A stretch of DNA of 14,956 nucleotides from DASPKW01 sp038244055. GTDB lineage: Bacteria; Planctomycetota; Phycisphaerae; Tepidisphaerales; Tepidisphaeraceae. The stretch covers positions 1-14,956 of the forward strand of contig JBBRTW010000138.1 in the NCBI GenBank assembly GCA_038244055.1, in the 5' to 3' direction. Below, one piece after another: positions 8,803-14,956 of the stretch. Numbering within the stretch: the stretch's first letter is position 1; each line of letters starts with the position of its first letter. Below the pieces are notes generated by a model. That model saw only the letters and a program-made list of their open reading frames with translations, was not told the origin of the DNA and searched no databases. A program made the position numbers and the translations under genes.

Positions 8803-9729
8803 TTAAACCTCATCCACAAACCGCTTCCCCAAATTCCCATACGCATCAATCCGCCGATCCCGCAAAAACGGCCAGTGCGTCCGGCTGAACTCCACCTTCT
8901 CCAGATCGCACGCCACCACCATCACCTCTTCCCGGTCCACCGAAGCCCGCTGCACGACTTGCCCATTGGGCGAGGCCGCGAAGGATTGGCCCCAGAATTC
9001 AAGCCCTTCCTCGCTCACCGGCCGGCCATCAGGGCCCAGCACCTTCTCCAACCCAATGCGATTGGGTGCGAAGACATAGCACCCATTGGCGATCGCGTGC
9101 GAGCGCTGGATGGTCTCCCATGAATCATGCTGCGCGTGGCCATACTCCGCCTTCTCCGAAGGATGCCAGCCGATGGCGGTGGGGTAGAATAGGATTTCCG
9201 CGCCCTGCAGCGCCGTCAGGCGAGCGCCTTCGGGGAACCATTGATCCCAGCAGATCAGCACGCCGATTTTTCCGAAAGTCGTATCCCACGCCCGAAACCC
9301 CGTATCGCCGGGCGTGAAGTAAAACTTCTCGTAGAAAAGCGGATCATCGGGAATGTGCATCTTCCGGTAGATGCCCTTGATCGAGCCATCGGTTTCGATG
9401 ATGACGGCGGTGTTATGGTAAAGCCCCGACGCCCGCTTCTCGAAAAGCGACGCCACGATCACCACGCCGTATTTCTTCGCCACCGCCCCCAGCGCCTCCG
9501 TGCTTGGCCCGGGAATCGTCTCGGCCAGTTTGAAAAAGCGATGATCCTCCACCTGGCAGAAATATTGCGACCGGAACAACTCCTGCGTGCAGATGATCTT
9601 GGCGCCCTTCCTGGCCGCCTCCTCCACCAGGCGCACCTGCCTGCCCAGATTCTCATCCGCATCGGCCGAGCAGGCCATCTGCGTGATCCCGACATTCACA
9701 ATCCGCGATTTGCCGTTTTGGTTTTCCAT
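8803..9729 (-). CDS. aguB: N-carbamoylputrescine amidase
   Basis: Hydrolyses N-carbamoylputrescine to putrescine, CO2 and ammonia, the third step of the agmatine route; cytoplasmic nitrilase-superfamily enzyme. The 308-aa product shows the Glu-Lys-Cys triad: Glu50 in CTQELFRSQYF, Lys123 in YRKMHIPDDP and Cys160 in LICWDQWFPEGAR. The C-terminal half keeps AIANGCYVFAPNRIG and FWGQSFAASPNG, typical of the AguB branch. Length is normal for the family (about 290-300 aa). The start at ATG 9729 gives the usual short lead into VNVGITQMAC; the Shine-Dalgarno is weak (GGAT). It is the first gene of the minus-strand cluster, so its promoter should lie in the 9730-10094 spacer. The presence of aguA and speA on the same strand supports the assignment over other carbon-nitrogen hydrolases. 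Confidence 0.95.
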   Translation of the reverse strand: MENQNGKSRIVNVGITQMACSADADENLGRQVRLVEEAARKGAKIICTQELFRSQYFCQVEDHRFFKLAETIPGPSTEALGAVAKKYGVVIVASLFEKRASGLYHNTAVIIETDGSIKGIYRKMHIPDDPLFYEKFYFTPGDTGFRAWDTTFGKIGVLICWDQWFPEGARLTALQGAEILFYPTAIGWHPSEKAEYGHAQHDSWETIQRSHAIANGCYVFAPNRIGLEKVLGPDGRPVSEEGLEFWGQSFAASPNGQVVQRASVDREEVMVVACDLEKVEFSRTHWPFLRDRRIDAYGNLGKRFVDEV

Positions 9730-10094
9730 ATCATCCGTAATAACGATTGCCGGTTCTTAAAGTTCGAAGAGGATTAACCACGAAGGACACGAAGGGCACG
9801 AAGGGAAAAAGACGAGGGTAGAGGATGGAGGATAGAGGGTAGAAAAAATGATGGTAAGGCCCGATGCGGTCCGACTGCAATTTCAACCCTTAATCCTCTA
9901 CTCTCAATCCTCGCATTCTTAGTGCCCTTCGTGTCCTTCGTGGTTCAGTCTCCGAATTCTACGGTTACCGCGGAATTTGCCAACTCCATCCCGTGTCGTG
10001 TACCATCGTCCTCGTCCGTTGCGTCGGCGCGAGCGCGCTGGCGGCCATTTCGCGACCTTGGTGTCCTCCGCTGCATCGGCAAACGCCCAACCAC
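9730..10094. other. Divergent spacer between aguB and the MBL-fold gene
   Basis: These 365 bases separate divergent genes and must hold the promoters of both, but no clear -35/-10 pair could be chosen. About half is taken up by the inverted repeat at 9776-9945. A frame extending the MBL gene to GTG 9993 exists; its extra 34 residues have no family resemblance, so I leave the region non-coding. Confidence 0.45.
9776..9945. repeat. Perfect 24-bp inverted repeat flanking a purine-rich core
   Basis: The 24 bases at 9776-9799 (beginning AACCACGAAGGACACGAAGG) are the exact reverse complement of 9922-9945. The arms contain an internal GAAGGRCAC tandem. The core has a second, imperfect pair: GGGTAGAGGAT near 9816-9826 against ATCCTCTACTCTC near 9892-9904. 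The nested layout resembles a small non-autonomous mobile element or a dispersed intergenic repeat. It lies between the divergent aguB and MBL genes. Confidence 0.8.
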
Positions 10095-10880
10095 ATGCCG
10101 CTACACGTTCAACTCCTTCCCACCTCCCTGGGCGACCACTCGCAACTCCAGCCGCTTACTACGTTTCTCATTAACCAGACCGTCGCCATCGACGCCGGCA
10201 GCCTCGGGCTGGCCTTGTCGGCCGATGATCTGGCCAAGGTCGGCCACGTCATCGTCACCCACTCCCACCTCGATCATGTGGCCAGCCTGCCGATCGCCAT
10301 CGCCGAGGTTTATCCGCTTCTCAAGCGCCCGCTCAAGGTGTATGCCACCGCCATCGTTCTCAAGGCGATCAAGGATCACCTGCTCAATGGGGTCCTCTGG
10401 CCTGACTTTTCGCAGATCAAGATGCTCTCCTCGGAGAGCATGTCGGTGGAGTTCATCGAGATTCAGCCGCTGGTGCCGTTTGAGATCGAATCGGTCCGCT
10501 ACACGCCGGTTCCGGTGAATCATGAAGTGCCCACGGTCGGCCTGATCGTTGAGACGGCTGATGCGGCCGTCGCCTTCACCTCCGACACCTCCACGACCGA
10601 TGAGATCTGGCGATTGGCCGGGCAGCGCAAAACGCTCAAGGCGGTTTTCGTCGATTGCTCGTTCCCCGACGCCTTCGAAGATCTGGCCATCGCGTCCGGC
10701 CACCTGACGCCCAAAATGGTGGCCGCCGAGGTCAAAAAGATCGGCCGGCCGGCGCAAATCGTCTGCGTCCATATCAAACCGAGCACGCGCGACACGGTGC
10801 TCGAGCAGATCGCGCCGCATTCGGCCTGTGGGATGGAAGCGATCGAACTGGGGAAGACGTACAAGTTTGGGGCGAAATAG
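10095..10880 (+). CDS. Metallo-beta-lactamase-fold hydrolase, class II cyclic-nucleotide phosphodiesterase-like
   Basis: A 261-aa MBL-fold metalloenzyme. Metal ligands are visible as THSHLDH (residues 55-61: His56, His58, Asp60, His61), His143 in NHEVPTVG, Asp164 in FTSDTSTTDEIW and His226 in CVHIKPS. SGHLT (201-205) and DCSFP (188-191 region) also match the class II 3',5'-cyclic-nucleotide phosphodiesterase pattern. The substrate is inferred: a cyclic nucleotide phosphodiesterase is likeliest, but an RNase Z-like or other phosphodiesterase remains possible. ATG 10095 was chosen because MPLHVQLLPTSLGD matches the family's usual beginning; GTG 9993 would add 34 unconvincing residues. The gene converges on the lptB-like gene with a 60-bp gap and no evident terminator. 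No cyclase or cyclic-nucleotide receptor is in the window. Confidence 0.8.
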   Translation: MPLHVQLLPTSLGDHSQLQPLTTFLINQTVAIDAGSLGLALSADDLAKVGHVIVTHSHLDHVASLPIAIAEVYPLLKRPLKVYATAIVLKAIKDHLLNGVLWPDFSQIKMLSSESMSVEFIEIQPLVPFEIESVRYTPVPVNHEVPTVGLIVETADAAVAFTSDTSTTDEIWRLAGQRKTLKAVFVDCSFPDAFEDLAIASGHLTPKMVAAEVKKIGRPAQIVCVHIKPSTRDTVLEQIAPHSACGMEAIELGKTYKFGAK

Positions 10881-10940
10881 CGGCGGGGTTACTTGAGCAA
10901 CGGCGAAATGATGGGGAGGGGTTGGCGGCGGGCAAGAGGC

Positions 10941-11697
10941 TCAGTGCCCGTAAGTCCCCTCATCAAACTCATCGCCTTTGAAGGTTCGCCCCAGGTACGC
11001 CTTTTTCACGCGCGGATCGTTGATGATCTCGCGCGGGGTCCCCTCGGCCAGTTTCTGGCCGTCATTAATAATGAGGGCGCGGTCGCAGACTTCCAGGGTC
11101 CGTTCGACGTTGTGATCGGTGATCAGAACCGACTTGCCGAATTCATCTTTCAGGCGGCGCACTTCGCGCTGCAGATCTTCCACCGCGATCGGATCGACGC
11201 CGCTGAAGGGCTCATCGAGCAGGATTAGCTTGGGCTGGGTGACCAGCGCCCGGGCGATTTCCAGCTTGCGCTTTTCGCCGCCGGAGCAGAGGCTGGCCTT
11301 CTGGCCTTTGATGTGGGTCAGCCCGAACTGATCCAACAACTGGCCGGCCCGGCGGTTGCGCTCGGCCCGGCCGATGTTGAGCGTCTCCAGGATGGCCATC
11401 AGGTTCTGCCAGACGGTGAGCTGGCGGAAGATCGATTGCTCCTGCGACAGATACCCCATCCCCCGGCGGGCCCGCTTGTACATGGGCAGGTGAGTGACAT
11501 CATACCCATCGAACGCCACCGCCCCGGCCTCGGGGCGGATCATGCCGATGATCATGCGAAAGGTCGTGGTCTTGCCCGCGCCGTTTCGGCCAAGGATGCC
11601 GACGATCTCCTGCTGCGACAAAACAAAGCTGACTTCATTGACGACCGTTCGGCCGCTGTAACGCTTGACGAGCTTTGTAGTTTCGAGAAGGTTCATG
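10941..11697 (-). CDS. lptB: LptB-type ABC transporter ATP-binding protein
   Basis: ATPase of the LptBFG complex that drives lipopolysaccharide extraction from the inner membrane toward the outer membrane; cytoplasmic face. The 251-aa product has Walker A GRNGAGKTTT (36-45), Q-loop Gln85 in YLSQEQSIF, signature CSGGEKRKLEIARAL (137-151), Walker B LILLDEPF (157-164), D-loop SGVD and switch His195 in LITDHNV. DEPFSGVDPIAVEDLQ and LITDHNVERTLEVCDRA closely match LptB rather than branched-chain amino-acid ATPases. The usual first Leu of the LSGGE signature is Cys here. ATG 11697 starts the normal MNLLETTKLVKRY; ATG 11709-11711 is an alternative adding MARGS. lptA, lptC and permease genes are absent nearby, so partners must be elsewhere. 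Confidence 0.88.
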
Positions 11698-12277
11698 GAG
11701 CCCCGCGCCATGAAAATCGCGCGAGGCGCAACAGTGTCCCCGGCTTTGCCTTAAAATCAAGCAACTCGGCAATTGTGGATAAGTTGTGGAGATCGATGAA
11801 ACGTTGTGTCCTAAAGCGAGCGTATAATCTCACAAATTATGCCCATCCTCGGCATGTGCCCTGGACATGAACGAAGTTCGTCACCGATTTTACTGCTCTG
11901 TTTGCATAAACCACGGAATTATCGTCAGTTGCACTTCATGTGGTGATTTCACCGACTCGGCGCGATTCCGCTTGAAGCAGAGTGTCGATTGTTCAGAGGG
12001 CAATGGGCAGAAATACCACCGCAAATCGCACTCGCTGACTCGCAACTCCATTGTGGATAACTTTCCGGCGGGGACTTTTCCGGTTTCGTTATTTTGACAG
12101 AAATAGAAAGTTTTGTAGCGCGAGGGCACATCTTGTTATTGTTGCGGCCTCGTCATTCCGCCTGAGGGCACTCGCGGGCGGTCCGGTGGATTTTTGTGGA
12201 CTCCACGGTTGTTTAAGTGCCGGCCACGGCGAGTCATTCCGACTTTCCATCACGTCTTGAAAGGAGTGGCTGGGAAC
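11698..12277. other. Long spacer between lptB and the cold-shock gene
   Basis: About 580 bases with no convincing gene. It is less GC-rich than the flanking genes. It contains two perfect TGTGGATAA sequences (11774-11782 and 12052-12060), matching the reverse complement of the DnaA-box consensus, and a small GGTGA-TT-TCACC hairpin (11942-11953). A 76-codon frame at 11867-12097 has two Cys-x2-Cys pairs but no ribosome binding site. The right part (about 12094 onward) probably holds the promoter and long leader of the cold-shock gene. Confidence 0.5.
12094..12120 (+). promoter_or_regulatory. Possible promoter of the cold-shock gene
   Basis: A perfect -35 hexamer TTGACA occurs at 12094-12099 in an AT-rich stretch. 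The -10 is poor (the bases about 16-17 later are GTAGCG), so this is only a candidate. If used, it would give a leader of about 155 bases before the ATG at 12278, in keeping with the long leaders of many cold-shock mRNAs. Confidence 0.25.
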
Positions 12278-12496
12278 ATGGCCACCGGGAAGGTTAAGTG
12301 GTTTAACGATCAAAAGGGATTTGGCTTCATCTCGACCGAGCAATCCGGCAAGGATGTGTTCGTTCATCACAGCGTCATCGAGGGCGATGGCTATAAGACG
12401 CTGGAAGACGGTGAGGCCGTGGAGTACGAGGCCGAATCGAGCGATAAAGGACTCAAGGCCACCAAGGTTCGCAGGATGGTGGCTGCCACTCACTAA
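12278..12496 (+). CDS. cspA: Cold-shock domain protein (CspA family)
   Basis: A 72-aa single-domain OB-fold RNA/ssDNA chaperone that melts secondary structure, acting in the cytoplasm on nascent or translated RNA. The RNA-binding surface motifs are intact: GKVKWFNDQKGFGFI (4-18; RNP1 KGFGFI) and DVFVHHSVI (26-34; RNP2 VFVHH). YKTLEDGEAVEYE and GLKATKVRRM complete the normal barrel. Length is typical. ATG 12278 follows AAGGAG at 12261-12266, about 11 bases away, which is longer than ideal but the only good site. It is alone on this strand, with a strong terminator at 12625-12652 about 130 bp after the stop. Whether it is cold-induced or constitutive cannot be told. The symbol is by family only. 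Confidence 0.93.
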   Translation: MATGKVKWFNDQKGFGFISTEQSGKDVFVHHSVIEGDGYKTLEDGEAVEYEAESSDKGLKATKVRRMVAATH

Positions 12497-12523
12497 CACT
12501 GGGCAATCGATCTTGCTGAGAGG

Positions 12524-12560
12524 AAAGGATGAAGGATGAATGATGAATCCTGAAATGGTT
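12524..12560. repeat. GATGAATGATGAA-type short repeat, copy 1
   Basis: GGATGAAGGATGAATGATGAA followed by TCCTGAAATG occurs between the cold-shock stop and its terminator. A very similar tract (ATGATGAATGATGAATTCTG) occurs near 13794. Such tracts recur between planctomycete genes in my recollection; the function is unknown. Confidence 0.4.
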
Positions 12561-12624
12561 CATCGCATTCATCCGGATCATCGCCCCTCGCGAGTTCGAA
12601 TGGAGTCATCGACGACAATCAAAG

Positions 12625-12652
12625 TGCCCACCGGATTTCCGGTGGGCATTTT
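12625..12652. terminator. Bidirectional intrinsic terminator between cspA and the TIM-barrel gene
   Basis: A perfect 10-bp stem, TGCCCACCGG (12625-12634) with CCGGTGGGCA (12639-12648), has a 4-base loop (ATTT) and is followed by TTTTGATT on the plus strand. The minus strand reads CTTTGATT after the stem, so it can serve both convergent genes: cspA from the left and the TIM-barrel gene ending at 12726 from the right. Confidence 0.9.
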
Positions 12653-12665
12653 GATTGGCGCGTTT

Positions 12666-12720
12666 TGTGGTGCAGGCTTTCAGCCTGCGTGCCCATTGTG
12701 GTGCGGGCTTTCAGCCTGCG
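12666..12720. repeat. Two tandem copies of a GCAGGCT-AGCCTGC palindrome
   Basis: The 24 bases at 12666-12689 and 12697-12720 match at 23 of 24 positions, a direct repeat with a 31-base period. Copy 1 contains a perfect palindrome GCAGGCT-TTC-AGCCTGC (12672-12688); copy 2 has one mismatch in its stem. It ends 5 bases before the TIM-barrel gene's stop codon, between that gene and the shared terminator. The motif (in frame, AGFQPA) is a common intergenic repeat in planctomycetes from memory. Confidence 0.75.
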
Positions 12721-12725
12721 ATTCA

Positions 12726-13667
12726 TCAAGCGGTCGTTGCCGGCTCCGCCTTCGCGACCGGCTCGACCTTCGCAACCGGCGTCGGCTTGGCCGCTTCGGG
12801 CTTGGCGGCAACCGGGGCTTTGGCGGCCGGTTCCCGTTTCGGCGGCTTGGGGGGTTCGGGCGGCAGGATCCACTTGCGGAGTTTGCCGATCGTATCGGGC
12901 AGAATCTCTTCCGGGCCGGCCAGGTGGGGGAGCCAGACTTTTTCCCATTCGAGGGCGACGTAGCCTTTGTAGCCGATGCCGAGCAGGCGGGTGAGGAAGT
13001 TCTTGATGGGGACTTCCCCTTCGCCGAGCTTGTGGTACTCGATCCCCGCGGGGGTGAACTTCACATCCTTGACCTGGGCGTAGACGATTCGCGAATTGAG
13101 CACCGGCACCGAGACCAGCGGCCCTTCGCGGGCCTCGGCGGCGTTGACCAGGTCCCAGGCCGCGCCCACATTGGGGTGTCCGATGACATCCAGCATCAGC
13201 CACATATCGCGGGCTTTGACGAAAGACCGGGAATTCTCCACGGCGATGATGATGTCTTTCTCGGCCGCATAATCGGCCAGCGGAGCAAGCCACGAGGCCA
13301 TTTCCACCGATGAGCGCTGCAGGCTCTGGCCGGTGCGCAGGCCGAGGTCGAGAATCTTGACGATCCGGCAGCCGATATCGGCCGCGGTGTCGATATACAT
13401 CCGCAGTTGCGCCGCCAGGGCCTCATTCTTGGCCGTGTTGCCGTTGGTGGCGATCGAGGAGGCCAGGCAGGCGATCTCGATGCCCGCCTTCTCGAAGACC
13501 GCGCGGATTTTTTTCGGATCGGTCAGAAACGGATTGGACTGGGTGAGGACCGTTTCATCGAGGAACCCGCGCAGCTCGACCCCATCGTAGCCATACTCCT
13601 TGGCCCGCGCGGCCACGGTCTCAAAATCCCAGGCGGGGCAACAGACTGTGGAGAATGCGAATTTCAT
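12726..13667 (-). CDS. Sugar phosphate isomerase/epimerase-type TIM barrel with Ala/Pro/Lys tail
   Basis: A 313-aa protein of the AP-endonuclease-2/xylose isomerase-like TIM-barrel superfamily, many members of which interconvert sugars or inositols using a divalent metal. Motifs are YDGVELRGF (27-35), IAVENSRSF (141-149; Glu144 a likely metal ligand), VGAAWDLVNA (167-176; Asp172), YHKLGEGEVPIKNFL (211-225) and YVALEWEKVW (236-245; Glu240). The barrel ends near residue 267. Residues 268-313 are a low-complexity PPEPPKPPKREPAAKAP-type tail with repeated PVAK/AKPE units, unusual for this family and probably disordered. Start: ATG 13667 gives MKFAFSTVCCPAWDF, the normal first strand; the longer frame to 13730 is unlike the family. 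No signal peptide is present, and the substrate is unknown. It stands alone; the zinc-ribbon gene upstream is on the same strand but 228 bp away. Confidence 0.85.
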   Translation of the reverse strand: MKFAFSTVCCPAWDFETVAARAKEYGYDGVELRGFLDETVLTQSNPFLTDPKKIRAVFEKAGIEIACLASSIATNGNTAKNEALAAQLRMYIDTAADIGCRIVKILDLGLRTGQSLQRSSVEMASWLAPLADYAAEKDIIIAVENSRSFVKARDMWLMLDVIGHPNVGAAWDLVNAAEAREGPLVSVPVLNSRIVYAQVKDVKFTPAGIEYHKLGEGEVPIKNFLTRLLGIGYKGYVALEWEKVWLPHLAGPEEILPDTIGKLRKWILPPEPPKPPKREPAAKAPVAAKPEAAKPTPVAKVEPVAKAEPATTA

Positions 13668-13789
13668 GCGGGTGAGGGGTGAGGGCCGGGGCGGTGCGCT
13701 GCTGTCGATTGCAAGGTAGGCCCCTGGCAATGTTCGGTCAAGTGTCCGGGCCGGTCGGGGTTGGAATCGGACCTGGGGGGTGGGGGTTT

Positions 13790-13862
13790 GGAATGATGAA
13801 TGATGAATTCTGAATGATGAATGGCGATGTCAAATGGCAATTGGCAAATGTCAAATGTGGAA
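13790..13862. repeat. GATGAATGATGAA-type short repeat, copy 2, with CAAATGGCAATTGG tract
   Basis: This purine-rich tract holds overlapping ATGATGAATGATGAATTCTG and AATGATGAATGG units, then two similar units (TGTCAAATGGCAATTGGCAAA and TGTCAAATG). It resembles the tract at 12524-12560, which lies at the other end of the TIM-barrel gene. It lies in the 228-bp spacer between that gene and the zinc-ribbon gene and has no coding potential I trust. Confidence 0.45.
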
Positions 13863-13895
13863 ATGGTGAAGGCGCTGGCGTGGGCGATGGCGACG

Positions 13896-14579
13896 TCACA
13901 CCTTTCGCCCGCACTCCGGGCAGACCGATAATCGCGGGCCGGTGGGATCGGGCGTGGCGCGGAGATCGTAGTGGCAGTGGGGGCAGAGGCCTTGTTGCGC
14001 GCCACGAGCCGCCCGGCGAGCCTTGCGGCGGCGACGGATCGTGACGTAGAGACGTTGGGACGGGAGGAGGGCGAAGAGCAGGGCGGGGAGGTAGCAGGGG
14101 AGGGAGAGGAGATATGACTGATTCAAGCCCATCATCGTAACTTCTTGACCATCGAGGAGGCCCGAAGTCTGAACGGGACCGCTCCGGTATTCTCGCTGGA
14201 TGCCAATGCCGGCATAGCTCCAGCTCCAGTAATAGTCGATGCGGGAATATAGATTTATGAATGGTATCCAGTGTGGCCTCACGGGCACTGGATCGTCGCG
14301 GGAGCGTAATATTCTGTATTCCGATCCAAATTTAATGCCGAACCTTCGCACCTGTTCCGCATCGGTCTGGCTTCGAAGCATGCCGAAGCCCAGTTCGCCG
14401 CGTCCCCATTGGACCCCACACTCAGACCACCGCCACTCTCTCTCATCCCGCGACTCTCGCTCCAACGTAAAGATGTCCCTACTCCAATACCCCCTCACCC
14501 AAACCCCGCATACCCCGACCATCAGCAACAGCGAAAGCGCCGTCAGCACTCTGCGGAGAATTCGGCCCAGGCGACGCAT
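13896..14579 (-). CDS. Membrane protein with C-terminal zinc ribbon, planctomycete type
   Basis: A 227-aa protein of unknown function. A basic start (MRRLGRILRR) and a first helix (about 11-28) lead into a Trp/Tyr- and Arg-rich loop domain (about 30-150), then a second helix (about 155-174, YLLSLPCYLPALLFALL). A very basic linker follows (IRRRRKARRAARG), and the C-terminal CPHC-x17-CPEC module has Cys199, Cys202, Cys220 and Cys223, which should bind one zinc. The CxxCxYDLRATPD...CPECG ending is a recurring tail on planctomycete membrane proteins. Both termini are predicted cytoplasmic with the large loop outside. ATG 14579 is the first Met of a coherent N-terminus. No partner is evident; the role of the ribbon (protein or RNA contact) is open. 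Confidence 0.75.
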   Translation of the reverse strand: MRRLGRILRRVLTALSLLLMVGVCGVWVRGYWSRDIFTLERESRDEREWRWSECGVQWGRGELGFGMLRSQTDAEQVRRFGIKFGSEYRILRSRDDPVPVRPHWIPFINLYSRIDYYWSWSYAGIGIQREYRSGPVQTSGLLDGQEVTMMGLNQSYLLSLPCYLPALLFALLPSQRLYVTIRRRRKARRAARGAQQGLCPHCHYDLRATPDPTGPRLSVCPECGRKV

Positions 14580-14602
14580 GATGGGCTTATCCTACACGCG
14601 CA

Positions 14603-14707
14603 TGCCGGTGGCAGCGAAGGCGCTAAACTCATCTCTCACCGGTGAGGGACGCTGAAAGGAATCCACCCGTCCCCGCGAGGAGTTTAGCGCGTTGGCTGCC
14701 ACCGGCA
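14603..14707. repeat. Inverted repeat family A upstream of the zinc-ribbon gene
   Basis: Positions 14603-14629 (start TGCCGGTGGCAGC) and 14681-14707 are inverted copies, matching at 25 of 27 positions. Between them a perfect 12-base palindrome, CTCACCGGTGAG (14635-14646), sits near the left arm. The layout is compatible with a folded non-autonomous element. It begins 24 bases upstream of the zinc-ribbon gene's ATG, so it may overlap that gene's promoter or leader. Confidence 0.75.
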
Positions 14708-14710
14708 AGC

Positions 14711-14836
14711 GTAGCTCGACACTCCCATGTCGAGGCTTGGCTTGGGATGGGGAAGACGCAGATGCGTGGGGAGGAAACTCCGCATTGCAATTTGAGCCGC
14801 GCCCCGCGCCGACTTGACATCGGAATGTCGAGCTAC
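14711..14836. repeat. Inverted repeat family B (GTAGCTCGACA)
   Basis: GTAGCTCGACA at 14711-14721 begins a 24-base arm whose inverted copy is at 14813-14836, matching at 21 of 24 positions. Each arm itself contains a smaller imperfect palindrome (TCGACAYTCC-ATGTCGA style). Family B starts 4 bases after family A ends, suggesting nested or successive insertion. In frame the arm reads VARHSHVE, a string I recall from dispersed planctomycete repeats. Confidence 0.7.
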
Positions 14837-14866
14837 AGTAGTTCCAAGTTCGCCGCTTAAACGCAA

Positions 14867-14918
14867 GGCTCCTCCTATGATGAAGTTGCGCAACAACATC
14901 ATCAACCACGGAGGAGCC
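14867..14918 (+). promoter_or_regulatory. Nested hairpin covering a Shine-Dalgarno sequence
   Basis: GGCTCCTCC (14867-14875) pairs perfectly with GGAGGAGCC (14910-14918). Inside, ATGATG (14877-14882) pairs with CATCAT (14897-14902), and GTTGC/GCAAC (14885-14894) forms the tip. The right arm is the GGAGGAG ribosome binding site of the ATG at 14920. When folded, the hairpin would block translation, so it may be a switch or thermosensor-like leader; alternatively it is the end of a mobile element. Confidence 0.5.
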
Positions 14919-14919
14919 C

Positions 14920-14956
14920 ATGCGTTCACGGAAGAACGACCTGGTAACGGCCAGGC
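14920..14956 (+). CDS. Start of a gene cut by the window edge
   Basis: ATG 14920 follows GGAGGAG (14910-14916). Only MRSRKNDLVTAR can be read before the sequence ends, so no function can be given. Short basic N-termini like this precede type IV pilin-like methylation motifs in many planctomycete DUF1559-type proteins, but the GFTLVEL motif that would show it is not in view. Confidence 0.4.
   Translation, partial: MRSRKNDLVTAR

Noticed and set aside
9776..9945. CRISPR-like array
   Set aside because: The short repeats are inverted and degenerate, without regular spacers or cas genes.
11313..11870. 185-codon frame opposite lptB and the spacer
   Set aside because: Mostly antisense to the ABC ATPase, with no motif of its own.
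11774..12060. Chromosomal replication origin
   Set aside because: Only two DnaA-like boxes, no AT-rich unwinding element and no dnaA, dnaN or gyrB neighbours.
11867..12097. 76-codon frame with a C-x2-C-x8-C-x2-C pattern (YCSVC...SCTSCG)
   Set aside because: The Cys spacing resembles a zinc ribbon, but there is no ribosome binding site, the rest is unlike a ribbon, and it overlaps a DnaA-box-like sequence. Conservation in relatives would be needed to accept it.
12540..13313. 257-codon frame opposite the TIM-barrel gene
   Set aside because: It translates the palindromic repeat and the antisense of the barrel gene.

Overview
The window looks like a piece of a high-GC planctomycete chromosome, most likely Phycisphaerae/Tepidisphaerales-like; that placement is inferred, not computed. 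Two markers point there. One is a secreted protein whose N-terminus carries the planctomycete LEPR-type motif (ESLEPRQMLS). The other is a membrane protein ending in a CPHCHYDLRATPD...CPECG zinc ribbon. Intergenic space is also full of short palindromic repeats of the kind scattered through planctomycete genomes. No rRNA, tRNA, CRISPR array, phage gene or complete insertion sequence was seen.

Layout. 149-1504 (+) is a BioF-type alpha-oxoamine synthase carrying an unexpected in-frame insertion of about 49 codons that looks repeat-derived. 1848-3269 (+) is a LEPR-signal secreted protein split by a single in-frame TGA, followed by a 4-nt overlapping membrane-anchored hypothetical (3266-4138, +). 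From 9729 down to 4293 all genes lie on the minus strand: aguB, two small tandem paralogs, a three-helix membrane protein, aguA and speA. 10095-10880 (+) is a metallo-beta-lactamase-fold hydrolase, converging on an LptB-type ABC ATPase (10941-11697, -). After about 580 bp without a convincing gene comes a cold-shock protein (12278-12496, +), then a strong bidirectional terminator, a TIM-barrel sugar isomerase/epimerase-type protein (12726-13667, -) and the zinc-ribbon membrane protein (13896-14579, -). The last 380 bp hold two inverted-repeat families and the probable start of another gene.

Function. The clearest joint theme is putrescine synthesis from arginine. SpeA makes agmatine, AguA converts it to N-carbamoylputrescine, and AguB releases putrescine. 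All three enzymes are present with their catalytic motifs, on the same strand, with three small uncharacterised genes between aguB and aguA. The other genes look like independent units: biotin or alpha-oxoamine synthesis, LPS export, cold-shock RNA chaperone and sugar metabolism.

The most unusual observations are the TGA interruption with a stem-loop directly after it, the repeat-like insertion inside bioF, the tandem paralog pair inside the polyamine cluster, a nested hairpin that would hide the ribosome binding site of the gene at the right edge, and the density and variety of palindromic repeats at gene boundaries. I did not find a convincing previously undescribed multi-gene system.
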